Source: an uncultured Parabacteroides sp. (GTDB lineage Bacteria > Bacteroidota > Bacteroidia > Bacteroidales > Tannerellaceae). Taken from it: a DNA stretch of 58,718 nucleotides. The notes under the pieces are model-generated. The model did not search any database. It was not told the DNA's origin and saw only the letters and a program-made list of their open reading frames with translations. This document shows, piece after piece, positions 1 through 8,039 of the stretch (positions are counted from its first letter, which is position 1; the number at the start of each line of letters is the position of its first letter). The position numbers were made by a program, and so were the translations under genes. The stretch spans positions 1-58,718 of the forward strand of contig CAKUZF010000017.1 of the NCBI GenBank assembly GCA_934718155.1. Reading direction: 5' to 3'.

Positions 1-2
1 CG

Positions 3-1247
3 TTTAGGCTGGGCTCTTCGCCGATGTTGCTGCTGGGGACGATCCTTGCGGCGGGCGTTACGGGTGCCTTCGCTGGCATCCTTCCGGGTATCTACAGCAC
101 CTCTTTGCAGCCTGCCCTCGCTTTGAAAGGAAGCTTCGGACTCTCGAAGTCGGGGCGCCTGATGCGCACCACGCTGGTGTATGTACAGCTGGTCATCTCT
201 TTCATCTTGCTGATCTATGTGTTCTCGATCGAGCGACAGAGCAACTATATGAAAGATTACCCCTGCGGCTACGACAAGGAACACTTAGCCGTGGTCAACA
301 TCGGCAATAAAAACTACGCCAAGCAGCACAACTGGCTGCGCGAGAGCCTGCGTGCCATCCCTGGCGTCGAGGATGTTGCTTTCGCCTCGGAGTTTATCGG
401 CAGCTCCGACACCTATAATACCAGCTCTTTCGACTTCGGACAGGGCGAGACGATGTTGAGCATGATCTCCTGCACTCCCAACTTCCCGGCACTCATCGGG
501 CTGGAGGTTGTTGAGGGAGATGGCTTCACCGATTCGAGCGATGATGTGAATCTGCTGACTAAGAACCTCAAAGGTGTGGGAGCGGAGTTAGGCAACTACG
601 ACAAAGGCCTCCATGTGGGAGGATTCGTCAACACCGTCAACATCACCTCGCTGAGAAAGGCCGAGTCGTATGTTAGCTTCAGGGCGGTCAAAGAAGACGA
701 AGAGTATCTGCCCTGCGTCTATATCAAGTTTGCCGACCACGCCGATCGCGCAGCCATTACTTTGGACATTCGCAAAGTGCTCAAGGAGATGGATGCGGTG
801 CAGACCTACGACGTGTTCAGCTACGACGACCTGCCGGGTGTGCTCTACAGCGGCGAGGAGCGGCTGCGAAAGGAGATCTGGATCTTCTCGATGCTGGCTA
901 TCCTGCTGTCGCTCGTGGGCATCTGGGGACAGACGCTGATGGACGTGAAATACAGACGGAAAGAGATCTCCGTGAAGCGCGTGCTGGGCGCATCCCAAAG
1001 CCAGGTGATTGCCGAGGGTATGCGGCATTATGCGGCGATGGTTGGAATCTGCTTCGTGGTGGCCTCGCCGTTCGCCTATCTGGCCACACAGCGCTACCTG
1101 AGCCAGTTCGCTCGTCAGGCCGGCATCTCACCCCTCGCCTTCCTCATCAGTCTGCTGATCGTGCTCGCTCTTTCCATGGCGATCGTGGTGTTCCACTACA
1201 GCGTCTGCCTGCGCACCAACCCGGCGGATGTGCTGAAACACGAATAA
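3..1247 (+). CDS. FtsX/MacB-type ABC transporter permease, 5' truncated by window edge
   Basis: This is the C-terminal part of an inner-membrane permease. The frame is open back to base 3 with no stop, so the first Met at base 24 is probably internal. Visible membrane segments are one near the start, one around VISFILLIYVF, then three at the C-terminus (WIFSMLAILLSLVGIW, a YAAMVGICFVVASPF segment, and LAFLISLLIVLALSM). The last three with a MDVKYRRKEISVKRVLGAS loop are the typical FtsX C-terminal domain. A soluble periplasmic-type domain of about 230 residues lies between. In Bacteroidota such permeases are about 800 residues with two FtsX halves, so roughly half is missing here. The response regulator and kinase that follow probably control this transporter. 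Substrate cannot be told from the sequence. Confidence 0.85.
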   Translation, partial: FRLGSSPMLLLGTILAAGVTGAFAGILPGIYSTSLQPALALKGSFGLSKSGRLMRTTLVYVQLVISFILLIYVFSIERQSNYMKDYPCGYDKEHLAVVNIGNKNYAKQHNWLRESLRAIPGVEDVAFASEFIGSSDTYNTSSFDFGQGETMLSMISCTPNFPALIGLEVVEGDGFTDSSDDVNLLTKNLKGVGAELGNYDKGLHVGGFVNTVNITSLRKAESYVSFRAVKEDEEYLPCVYIKFADHADRAAITLDIRKVLKEMDAVQTYDVFSYDDLPGVLYSGEERLRKEIWIFSMLAILLSLVGIWGQTLMDVKYRRKEISVKRVLGASQSQVIAEGMRHYAAMVGICFVVASPFAYLATQRYLSQFARQAGISPLAFLISLLIVLALSMAIVVFHYSVCLRTNPADVLKHE

Positions 1248-1279
1248 TTTTCATGTGTCATCAAAACTCGTTACTTTTG
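1248..1279 (+). promoter_or_regulatory. Bacteroidota-type promoter for the response regulator/kinase pair
   Basis: The -7 box TACTTTTG (1272-1279) matches TAnnTTTG exactly. A weak -33 element TTTT lies 20 bases upstream. It sits between the permease stop codon and the response regulator, so the pair can be transcribed separately from the transporter. Confidence 0.5.
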
Positions 1280-1331
1280 TAGGCATAATGAGATCGGTCT
1301 ATAGAGCGACAACGAGTGAGAGGTAAACAAT

Positions 1332-2660
1332 ATGAAGAAAGGAAAGATACTTGTAGTAGATGACAATCAAGGCATACGCAAGGCGCTGAAATTGCTCTTG
1401 ACACCTTACTTTTCGGAGGTGGAGATCATCGCGTCTCCCCACACGTTAGTGGTGACCATGGAGCGTTTCAGGCCCAACGTAGTGCTGCTCGACATGAACT
1501 TCTACACCGACATCAACACGGGCAACGAGGGACTCTACTGGACCAGCGAACTGAAGAAGATGTATCCCGACGTGCAGATCGTGCTCTTCACGGCCTATGC
1601 CGACATCGCATTGGCCGTTGAGGGGATGAAGCGGGGCGCCTTCGACTTCATCGTGAAGCCTTGGGACAACGAGAAGCTCATCGCCACCTTGAAGGCGGCC
1701 TACGAGGCGACTCCCAAGGCGACGAAAAGCCCCGAGAAGCCCAGCGAGGAGACGATGTATTGGGGCAATAGCCCGGCGATGGCTGCCATACGCCACAGCG
1801 TGGAGAAGATCGCGCCTACCGATGCGACCGTGTTGATCACGGGCGAGAACGGCACGGGTAAGGACGTGCTGGCTCGCGAGATCCATGCGGCCAGTGGCCG
1901 CAGGCATCGGCCCATGGTTTGCGTAGACGCGGGGGCCATCACCGAGACCCTGTTCGAGAGCGAACTGTTTGGCCATGTAAAAGGGGCCTTCACCGATGCG
2001 CACACCGATCATGTCGGCAAGTTTGAGCAAGCCAACGGGGGCACGCTCTTCTTGGATGAGATTGGCAACATCCCCCTTCATTTGCAGGCCAAGCTGCTGC
2101 GTGTGCTCCAGAACCGAACCGTCACCCGGGTGGGCTCGGAGAAGCAGATTGCGGTTGATATCCGTTTGATTTGTGCCACCAATATGGACTTGCTGAAGAT
2201 GGTGCGCGAGGGACGCTTTCGCGAAGACCTGTTCTATCGCATCAACACCGTGCAGATGCACCTGCCCGCTCTTCGCGATAGAGCCGACGACATCTTGCCC
2301 TTGGCCGAACGCTTCTTGGCGAAGTTCGCCCAAAAGTATCGGCGCGGCGTAGAGTCGATAGCGGCCGATGCGGCTCAGCGACTCAAGGCGCACACCTGGA
2401 GCGGAAATATACGAGAGCTGCAGAACGTGATCGAGAAGGCGGTGATCCTGTCTGAAGGGAGGGTGCTGAAGCTGAGCGATCTCTCTTTGGAGGAGCCCAC
2501 GAAGCAGGCTCCCGCCGCCAGCCAGACCCTGGAGGAGGCGGAAGAGCAGACCATACGCGGCACGATGGCCCGATGCGGAGGCAACCTGAGCCTCGTGGCC
2601 AAAGAGCTTGGCATAAGTCGCCCTACGCTTTATAGTAAACTGAAGAAATACGACATTTGA
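1332..2660 (+). CDS. Sigma54-dependent response regulator, NtrC family
   Basis: Cytoplasmic transcription activator of 442 residues. The receiver domain (about 1-125) has the acidic pair D10/D11, phosphoacceptor D54, T87 and K109. The AAA+ domain (about 145-375) has Walker A GENGTGKD at 171-178, the sigma54-contacting loop as GAFTDA at 218-223 (GAFTGA is usual) and Walker B GGTLFLDEIG at 236-245. A Fis-type helix-turn-helix ends the protein (NLSLVAKELGISRPTLYSKL). All three domains are complete. The stop codon overlaps the start of the histidine kinase (TGATG), so the two are translationally coupled. By family knowledge it would drive RpoN promoters once phosphorylated; the neighbouring ABC permease operon is the obvious candidate target. 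Confidence 0.93.
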   Translation: MKKGKILVVDDNQGIRKALKLLLTPYFSEVEIIASPHTLVVTMERFRPNVVLLDMNFYTDINTGNEGLYWTSELKKMYPDVQIVLFTAYADIALAVEGMKRGAFDFIVKPWDNEKLIATLKAAYEATPKATKSPEKPSEETMYWGNSPAMAAIRHSVEKIAPTDATVLITGENGTGKDVLAREIHAASGRRHRPMVCVDAGAITETLFESELFGHVKGAFTDAHTDHVGKFEQANGGTLFLDEIGNIPLHLQAKLLRVLQNRTVTRVGSEKQIAVDIRLICATNMDLLKMVREGRFREDLFYRINTVQMHLPALRDRADDILPLAERFLAKFAQKYRRGVESIAADAAQRLKAHTWSGNIRELQNVIEKAVILSEGRVLKLSDLSLEEPTKQAPAASQTLEEAEEQTIRGTMARCGGNLSLVAKELGISRPTLYSKLKKYDI

Positions 2661-3538
2661 TGGAGCGCTGGGCAGTCATACTCATCTTGTGCGTGGCCGT
2701 TGTGATACTGATTATCCTGACGGCTCTCTATGTGCATGAAAGCGACCGAAGGAAGCTGGAGTATATGCTCGATGCGTTCGAAGACAACGAATACAACTTC
2801 CGGTTCAAAGACAACTCTCGCTTCAACAAGACGCTCAACCGCGTCAAGTGGCTGGTTGAACGCCGACGCCAGCAAGACGAGCAGGAGTCGTGGACAAAGC
2901 TGATCCGCGTATTGACCCACGAGATCATGAACACGGTGAGTCCGATTGCCTCCCTGAGCGAGGCCCTGAGCCATTATGCGAACGTCCCCGAGGCAGACAG
3001 AGAGATGGACATCAAGGCGGGGCTCGAAACCATCGCCTCCTCGTCGAAAGACCTCATCAGCTTCGTCGAGTCCTACCGGGAGCTGGCGGGAGTGGCTCGC
3101 CCCATCCCGAAGGCCTTGATGCTCGACCAGCTCGTCAACAAGGTGATCGAACTCACCCGGGAGCAATGCCTCGAAGAGGGTGTGCTGTGCACCTATTATC
3201 CGAAGACCGACGACATCCTGATCTATGCCGATGAGTCGCAGATCAGTCGCATCCTCATCAACCTGATCAAGAACGCCATTCAGGCCAAGGCCACTCACAT
3301 CCACATCAGTGCGGAGATCGACTCCAACGAGCAGACGCTGATCCATGTCAGCAACGATGGCGTGCCTATCTCGCCTGAGAGCCAAGAGCAGATTTTCATC
3401 CCCTTCTTTACCACCAAGCAAGATGGTTCGGGCATCGGCCTGAGCCTCTCGCGCCAGATCATGCGTGCCCACAACGGCACGATCGACCTCACCCGAAGCG
3501 ACGATCAGGGCACTGAGTTCACCCTGACCTTCAAATAA
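2660..3538 (+). CDS. Sensor histidine kinase, short membrane-anchored form
   Basis: Partner kinase of the preceding regulator, 292 residues from the ATG that overlaps the regulator's TGA (a TTG one codon earlier is also open). One N-terminal membrane segment (about 5-24) is followed by a short linker and the dimerisation/phosphoacceptor region with H87 in LTHEIMNTVSPIASLSE. The ATPase domain has an N box (INLIKNAIQAK), a SNDG motif and an F/G2 box (FFTTKQDGSGIGLSLSRQI). No periplasmic sensor domain is present; there is only a stub after the membrane helix. Signal input therefore probably comes from the membrane or from the adjacent FtsX-type transporter, which is an inference from position. 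Confidence 0.9.
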   Translation: MERWAVILILCVAVVILIILTALYVHESDRRKLEYMLDAFEDNEYNFRFKDNSRFNKTLNRVKWLVERRRQQDEQESWTKLIRVLTHEIMNTVSPIASLSEALSHYANVPEADREMDIKAGLETIASSSKDLISFVESYRELAGVARPIPKALMLDQLVNKVIELTREQCLEEGVLCTYYPKTDDILIYADESQISRILINLIKNAIQAKATHIHISAEIDSNEQTLIHVSNDGVPISPESQEQIFIPFFTTKQDGSGIGLSLSRQIMRAHNGTIDLTRSDDQGTEFTLTFK

Positions 3539-3554
3539 GTTAGGAGGGAGGAAG

Positions 3555-3578
3555 CGGGCTATTCCCTATTCCAGCCCG
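3555..3578. terminator. Possible shared hairpin between convergent kinase and LysR genes
   Basis: CGGGCT (3555-3560) pairs with AGCCCG (3573-3578) in the 27-base gap and end of the LysR gene. The stem is short and no clear T tract follows, so the role is uncertain. Confidence 0.25.
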
Positions 3579-4456
3579 TAGCAGTAGATGTAGCGTTTGA
3601 TGATGTCTTGCATCTCCTCTACCGCCTGCTTGCGGTAGGTCCCCTTCAGCGTATGGAAGCAGCCGATCATCTCGCTGCCTTCGTCTTCCAACGGAACAGC
3701 TACCAGGTCGGGGTAATTGTCTGTCGAGGTGCATGAGGCGAATGTCAGCATCTTGCTGCCACGTACCAAGCGCATCATCGTCGTGACGTTGTTCATCTCT
3801 ACCCGCGTCTTGAGCTGTACGTCCTGCTTGTCGAGGATGCGGTCGAGCACGTTGCGGGTTTGCATGCCTTTCGCCGGCAAGACAAGTCCATACTGATCCA
3901 ACTCACGGATCGAGACGCTCTTTCGTTCGGCCAAGGGATGGTCTCTTCGCACGATGACGCCCAGCCGATCATGGAAGAGGATCTCCGAGTCGATCTGGGG
4001 CATTTCGTAAGAGGGCTTATAGGAAAGCACATAATCCAGCTCATGCCGCTGGAGCATCAGCAGCAGCTCGCCCATGCACTTATAGACAATCTCGATTTTG
4101 ATTTTCGGATACTGCTCGCAAAACTCTGCCACCACTTCGGTGTTGAGCATCGCGAACGAATGGGTTACGCCGATTGACAGTTTGCCACGACGCAAATTTG
4201 ACAGGTCTAAGATGCGGGCCTTGCACTCCTCGATCTCGCTGATCACGCTATCCACATGGGCTAACAGCTCGCTTCCAGCCTCCGTTAGATACACTTCGTG
4301 GCTGTTGCGATCGAACAGCTTAACGCCAAGTTCTTCTTCTAATTGCTTGATTGTCTGTGTTAATGTGCTTTGGGTAATGTAGAGCTGCTTCGATGCCTCC
4401 GAGAAGTTGAGCGTCTCAGCGGCCTTTGCGAATATTTTCAGTTGTCTTACTTCCAT
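3566..4456 (-). CDS. LysR-family transcriptional regulator
   Basis: DNA-binding regulator of 296 residues. The start chosen is the ATG giving MEVRQLKIF, because the longer open frame runs into the preceding gene and the LysR homology begins exactly here. The N-terminal winged helix has the usual LysR sequence (FSEASKQLYITQSTLTQTIKQLEEELGVKLFDR, about 17-50). A periplasmic-binding-fold effector domain follows (about 90-290). The start is two bases past the yjjB stop, so it is the last gene of the yjjP-yjjB operon and most likely regulates it. The effector is unknown; a dicarboxylate would fit the proposed export function. Unlike the usual divergent LysR layout, this one is co-directional with its likely target. 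Confidence 0.9.
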   Translation of the reverse strand: MEVRQLKIFAKAAETLNFSEASKQLYITQSTLTQTIKQLEEELGVKLFDRNSHEVYLTEAGSELLAHVDSVISEIEECKARILDLSNLRRGKLSIGVTHSFAMLNTEVVAEFCEQYPKIKIEIVYKCMGELLLMLQRHELDYVLSYKPSYEMPQIDSEILFHDRLGVIVRRDHPLAERKSVSIRELDQYGLVLPAKGMQTRNVLDRILDKQDVQLKTRVEMNNVTTMMRLVRGSKMLTFASCTSTDNYPDLVAVPLEDEGSEMIGCFHTLKGTYRKQAVEEMQDIIKRYIYCYGLE

Positions 4457-4458
4457 CG

Positions 4459-4935
4459 TTACTTTATTTTCTGCACATGAATGGGGATGGTCACACCAAA
4501 CACCATCAACATCACAATCGCCACACAAATCATGCCATTATAAGCGAAAAGGTAATAATCGTGTAAGAAATCGGCCTCCGCCTGGCTCTTGAAACACATC
4601 ACCAAGGCCTCAACCGAGCGGTAGGCATACATGCCGGGGATCATGGGCAGCAGCGCCGGGAAGGCGAGCGACTCGGAGGGAAGATTCCAGTAGTGCGACA
4701 AGCGGGGAGCCAACAGCCCGATGATGAGTGCCGCCACGAATGCGGCGGGGATGATGGCGATTCCGGCGAAATGCATCAAGGCGTAACGGGTCGCGTGGCC
4801 GATGGCCGCAAGCAGGGCGCAGCCTTTGAACGCGCGAAACGGCACATTGCTGATGCTGCCAAAGCCAATAGCGGCGACAGCGGCAAAGGCGCCGTCGAGC
4901 AGCAGATCTACACTGTATTCTATAAGGGTTTGCAT
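4459..4935 (-). CDS. yjjB: YjjB-like subunit of threonine/serine (succinate) exporter family
   Basis: Small inner-membrane protein of 158 residues, almost the same length as E. coli YjjB (157). It belongs to the ThrE_2/DUF3815 family. Four to five hydrophobic segments are visible (VDLLLDGAFAAVAAIGFG, a FAGIAIIPAAFVAALIIGL segment, FPALLPMIPGMYAY and a C-terminal helix). It follows yjjP by five bases. In E. coli YjjP and YjjB act together in succinate export, and the one-chain ThrE of corynebacteria exports threonine. Succinate is a main fermentation product in Bacteroidales, so succinate export is the likelier role here, but that is inference. Confidence 0.85.
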   Translation of the reverse strand: MQTLIEYSVDLLLDGAFAAVAAIGFGSISNVPFRAFKGCALLAAIGHATRYALMHFAGIAIIPAAFVAALIIGLLAPRLSHYWNLPSESLAFPALLPMIPGMYAYRSVEALVMCFKSQAEADFLHDYYLFAYNGMICVAIVMLMVFGVTIPIHVQKIK

Positions 4936-4940
4936 CGTCT

Positions 4941-5708
4941 TTAAAAATATTGTACGTTCATTAATAAGATGCCCAGCGAGAGTCCTATGCCGATACAGGC
5001 GGTCAGCACGCAGGCCTGGATGAAGCGGCTGATGCAGCAGAGCAAGTGGCCGTAGATCAGGTCGCTGACCGAGTTGATATAGGGTATGCCGGGGATCAGA
5101 TACAGCACGCTGGTGCCCAATGCCACGTCGGGCGTGGCGGTTGCCTGCGTCATGTAGCCCAGGCAGGCGATGATCGATGAGCAGGTGGCGGCAAGCAGCG
5201 TGAGGATACGTATATCCTTGATGCCCTTTCTGGGGAGCTGGTTCTTCAGCATAAACCCGCAGACGGTGGCCAGAAAGACAATGGCCATCGCTACGAAGTC
5301 GCCTTCGAACAGGCGGCAGAAAGAGGCATTGGCCAAGCCTGTCAGCAGCGTGACGAGATAGAGCGGATGGCGCACGGTCTCCATGATGGCCTGCAGGCGA
5401 TCACACAGCTCCGATTGCGCCACGCGGGCATCGCGCACATCCCAGCTGAGCTGGCTAAGCCGCGTCACGCGGTTGTAGTCGATCGCTCCACCCACGATGG
5501 ATTTGCTTACGGTTAGTTTGTCTCGCCCGTCGTTGCCGATCAGGGTTAGCAGCACGCTTCGGGGCAGGATGGTCATCTCCGTCGTGTAGCCGTACGTGTG
5601 CGCGATGCGTCGAACGGTTCGTTCGCAGCGCTCGGTTGAGCCGCCCGACTTGAGCATGGCGGCGGCATACGACGAGAGGAACTCACAGAAATCAGCCAAT
5701 GTCTTCAT
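4941..5708 (-). CDS. yjjP: YjjP-like subunit of threonine/serine (succinate) exporter family
   Basis: Inner-membrane protein of 255 residues (E. coli YjjP is 256), ThrE/DUF1212 family. The first 110 residues are soluble and contain the family pattern with MLKSGGSTERCERTVRRIA near residues 18-36, followed by five or so membrane helices in the C-terminal half. It is the larger subunit of the exporter with yjjB directly downstream. Six bases separate it from the upstream small membrane protein, so all four genes from 5996 down to 3566 look like one transcript. Confidence 0.88.
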   Translation of the reverse strand: MKTLADFCEFLSSYAAAMLKSGGSTERCERTVRRIAHTYGYTTEMTILPRSVLLTLIGNDGRDKLTVSKSIVGGAIDYNRVTRLSQLSWDVRDARVAQSELCDRLQAIMETVRHPLYLVTLLTGLANASFCRLFEGDFVAMAIVFLATVCGFMLKNQLPRKGIKDIRILTLLAATCSSIIACLGYMTQATATPDVALGTSVLYLIPGIPYINSVSDLIYGHLLCCISRFIQACVLTACIGIGLSLGILLMNVQYF

Positions 5709-5714
5709 ACGCCT

Positions 5715-5996
5715 TTATTGCTCTACGGAGTGTAAAGGAATATATGCGATTTCCTGCTCATAAACCAGCTGGCCCGTCGTGGAGTCGCGGTCGAAATAGT
5801 CTTCCACCAGGAAGGATTGTCCGGTTACATTGTCTATCATAATGTATCCCTCTTCGTTGTAGGGTTGTTGCTTCGCGCTTCGGCGAACGACGTGGTTTAA
5901 GTGCTTAACGTGCTTTTTTACAGATTCTGACAAAGCGATCATAAAGGGCAGTGCGATGCACAAAGCGCAAACTGCATACTGAAATGTCGTACTCAT
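5715..5996 (-). CDS. Small single-pass membrane protein of unknown function
   Basis: Unrecognised protein of 93 residues from the ATG giving MSTTFQYAVC. A longer open frame exists but its first 45 codons cover the divergent promoter region, so the internal ATG is preferred. One N-terminal hydrophobic helix (about 5-22) is followed by a basic stretch and a soluble tail ending in a segment around TGQLVYEQEIAYIPLH. It is first in the yjjPB-lysR operon, six bases before yjjP. A near-consensus -7 box lies upstream on this strand (TACCTATG, complement of 6023-6030, one mismatch). Function cannot be assigned; it may be an accessory of the exporter. Confidence 0.6.
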   Translation of the reverse strand: MSTTFQYAVCALCIALPFMIALSESVKKHVKHLNHVVRRSAKQQPYNEEGYIMIDNVTGQSFLVEDYFDRDSTTGQLVYEQEIAYIPLHSVEQ

Positions 5997-6117
5997 AATA
6001 GTTATAATTTTGAAATCGGCTGCATAGGTACACATTTTCCGATTGCCGAATTCAGAACGGCATTTAGAAATAACGAATGCTGCATTCACGCCCGCTTTGT
6101 TTTTCCGGCTCAAGCCG

Positions 6118-6149
6118 TTTGGAAATCCCAAGGAGAGCCACTATTTTTG
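6118..6149 (+). promoter_or_regulatory. Consensus Bacteroidota promoter for the ZIP transporter
   Basis: TTTG (6118-6121), a 20-base spacer and TATTTTTG (6142-6149) fit the -33/-7 consensus exactly. Transcription should begin near 6156, giving a leader of about 18 bases. Confidence 0.8.
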
Positions 6150-6173
6150 TGCCTATAAAACGAAACGATAATT

Positions 6174-6920
6174 ATGACTCAGATTTGGATTTGCGCCGCA
6201 GGTCTTTTTGGCGCGACAATTATAGGTAGCGCGTTAGGCTTCTTGATCAAGGAGCTGCCTCACAAATGGAACGACACGGTATTGGGCTACTGCGCAGGTA
6301 TTATGCTGGCTGCCTCCACCTTGGGACTGATCGTCCCGGCCTTCGAGCTGACCGACCTTTGGTGGATGGTGGCGCTGGGAGTGATAGCGGGCGCCTTCTT
6401 CCTGAATGCGCTCGATTTCGTTACGCCCCACCTTCATCACATCACGGGGCTCGACGAGGAGGAGCACCTGCACAATGCGTCGCTCAACCGGATCCTGCTC
6501 TTCGTTATGGCGATCGCCATCCATAAGTTGCCCGAGGGCATGGCGGCGGGAGTGAGTATGTCTGATGCGGCGGCGGGCAACTGGGTGGTCAGCCTTGGCA
6601 TCGCCCTGCAAAACGTGCCCGAGGGGATGGTCATCATCGCTCCGCTGCTCTTGGCGGGCGTGAAACCGCTGCGCACCTTCCTTATCTCAGCCGCGATCGG
6701 CTTGTTCGAGGTGATTGGCGTGTGGATCGGATTCGGGCTGGGCAGCCTGTCGCAGGCCCTGCTTCCCGTCATGCTGGGCTTCGCGGGCGGAGCGATGCTT
6801 TATGTGACGAGCGACGAGATGATCCCCGAAACGCATGCGCATGGCTATCAAAAGCAGGCCACCTACGCCCTGCTCTTGGGTTTCATGACGTTGCTCCTGC
6901 TCGAAAAGCTTACCTTCTGA
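6174..6920 (+). CDS. ZIP family divalent metal transporter
   Basis: Inner-membrane metal importer of 248 residues with about eight membrane segments. The two family motifs are clear: HKLPEGMAAGVSM in helix 4 and LQNVPEGMVIIAPLLLAG in helix 5, whose His and Glu residues form the metal path in ZIP proteins. A His/acid-rich loop sits before helix 4 (HLHHITGLDEEEHLHN). It resembles the short GufA/ZupT-type bacterial branch that imports zinc and sometimes iron or manganese. It is monocistronic behind a consensus promoter, divergent from the yjjPB operon and convergent with rubrerythrin. No metal-responsive operator is obvious. Confidence 0.92.
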   Translation: MTQIWICAAGLFGATIIGSALGFLIKELPHKWNDTVLGYCAGIMLAASTLGLIVPAFELTDLWWMVALGVIAGAFFLNALDFVTPHLHHITGLDEEEHLHNASLNRILLFVMAIAIHKLPEGMAAGVSMSDAAAGNWVVSLGIALQNVPEGMVIIAPLLLAGVKPLRTFLISAAIGLFEVIGVWIGFGLGSLSQALLPVMLGFAGGAMLYVTSDEMIPETHAHGYQKQATYALLLGFMTLLLLEKLTF

Positions 6921-7125
6921 GGATAGGCCAGCGGATTTTTTTTTGAAAAAAAAGAACGAAAAAAAATACGAGTTGAGAGCCCGCCCCGCTATCAGATATG
7001 GATTTTTTTTTTTTTGTAAGCGTATATATAGTACGCTAACAAAAAAAGAAAAATCGATATGCTCGCGATTTGCGAGAAATAAAACGTTTTGTGTAAAATC
7101 TGGTGTCGGTTATTCCAAAGAATCA

Positions 7126-7302
7126 CGTTGCCCGATGCTCAAAAATTTTGTTGCCCGTCGTTTGAAATTTCGTTGCCCGTGCCGATAAATTTCGTTGCCC
7201 GTCGTTTTTTACGCCGTTGCCCGTGGTTTTTTAAAACGACGGGCAACGAAATTTATGCAGATCACCGTGGTTTTTCACGCTGCCGCTGGGGTTAGAAATT
7301 AT
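7126..7302. repeat. Degenerate 22-bp-period intergenic repeat array A
   Basis: GTTGCCC recurs at 7127, 7150, 7172, 7194 and 7216 (steps of 23, 22, 22, 22). The same period continues with an inverted-type unit (CGACGGGCAACG, 7237), a CCGTGGTTTTTCACGC unit (7259) and a partial unit that runs into the rubrerythrin stop codon. Units are CGTTGCCCGTcg/gc plus a T/A-rich half, often AAATTT. Units 7215 and 7237 together form a near-perfect palindrome (7215-7248, one mismatched pair). The left part of the gap (6921-7125) holds A/T homopolymer runs, a small hairpin (AGCGTA/TACGCT near 7019-7037) and a CTCGC/GCGAG hairpin near 7062-7076, but no gene. A related array lies at 43923-44072. Confidence 0.85.
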
Positions 7303-7831
7303 CCATGTGGATCTCGAAGTAAGACTGCGGATGTGCGCATGTAGGACATACCTCGGGAGCCTCCGTGCCCACAACGATGTGACCGCAGTTGCGGCACTCC
7401 CACACTTTCACTTCGCTTCGCTTGAACACTTCTTGTGCCTCGATGTTGCGGAGCAACGCGCGGTAACGCTCCTCGTGGCGCTTCTCGATGGCCGCCACTA
7501 AGCGGAACTTCGCAGCCAGTTCGTGGAAGCCCTCCTCCTCGGCTGTCTGGGCGAACCCGGCGTACATGTCGGTCCATTCGTAGTTTTCGCCTGCTGCTGC
7601 GGCTGCCAAGTTCTCGGCGGTCGAGCCGATGCCCTGCAGCTCCTTGAACCACATCTTTGCGTGCTCCTTCTCGTTGTCGGCGGTCTGCTGGAAGATCGCT
7701 GAGATCTGCTCGAAACCATCCTTCTTCGCGCGCGAAGCGAAATAGGTGTATTTGTTACGTGCTTGCGACTCACCTGCGAAAGCAGCCTCGAGATTCTTCT
7801 CGGTCTGCGTGCCTGCATACTTGTTTGCCAT
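7292..7831 (-). CDS. rbr: Rubrerythrin
   Basis: Cytoplasmic non-haem diiron peroxidase of 179 residues that reduces hydrogen peroxide in anaerobes. The ferritin-like four-helix domain (about 1-135) has the expected glutamates (AFAGESQARNKY, DNEKEHAKMWF, and an E/H pair in EKRHEERY). A rubredoxin-type iron site closes the protein (CRNCGH and CPTCAHPQSYFE). Length and domain order are standard for the classic form. It is monocistronic, with a consensus promoter whose transcript would have a leader of about 40 bases. The 3' end abuts repeat array A. Confidence 0.96.
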   Translation of the reverse strand: MANKYAGTQTEKNLEAAFAGESQARNKYTYFASRAKKDGFEQISAIFQQTADNEKEHAKMWFKELQGIGSTAENLAAAAAGENYEWTDMYAGFAQTAEEEGFHELAAKFRLVAAIEKRHEERYRALLRNIEAQEVFKRSEVKVWECRNCGHIVVGTEAPEVCPTCAHPQSYFEIHMDNF

Positions 7832-7876
7832 AATCTTATCCCTTTCTCTTCTTTTAGTTTATAAATATACTGCACA

Positions 7877-7907
7877 CAAAATTACACCATTCTCTTCAAA
7901 AAACAAA
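7877..7907 (-). promoter_or_regulatory. Consensus promoter for rubrerythrin
   Basis: On the minus strand TTTG (7904-7907), a 19-base spacer and TAATTTTG (7877-7884) match the Bacteroidota promoter consensus in full. Confidence 0.8.
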
Positions 7908-7992
7908 TGCGCGGCTTCTCTTTCCGATGGACGAAATGCCCCGTTCGGCCGTAATTTACGCCCAAGGGCACGCATATTCATCCGTAAATCAT

Positions 7993-8000
7993 TAGCTTTG
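7993..8000 (+). promoter_or_regulatory. -7 box for the dihydrouridine synthase gene
   Basis: TAGCTTTG matches TAnnTTTG exactly, 40 bases before the start codon. No good -33 element is seen at the usual distance. Confidence 0.5.
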
Positions 8001-8039
8001 CAGCCAATTTAGCAGTAGTAAACAAAGATCAAGAGAAAT

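Noticed and set aside
1446..2393. 315-codon open frame antisense to the response regulator
   Set aside because: It mirrors a well-conserved NtrC-type gene; the sequence has no domain and reflects GC-rich codon positions.
2630..3472. 280-codon antisense frame over the histidine kinase
   Set aside because: Shadow of the kinase gene with no recognisable features.
6943..7295. Two plus-strand frames (81 and 68 codons) in the ZIP-rubrerythrin gap
   Set aside because: They translate homopolymer runs and repeat array A, with no promoter or protein-like composition.
7126..7302. CRISPR array
   Set aside because: The 22-base period has no constant repeat plus unique spacer pattern; the whole unit drifts, some units are inverted, and there are no cas genes.
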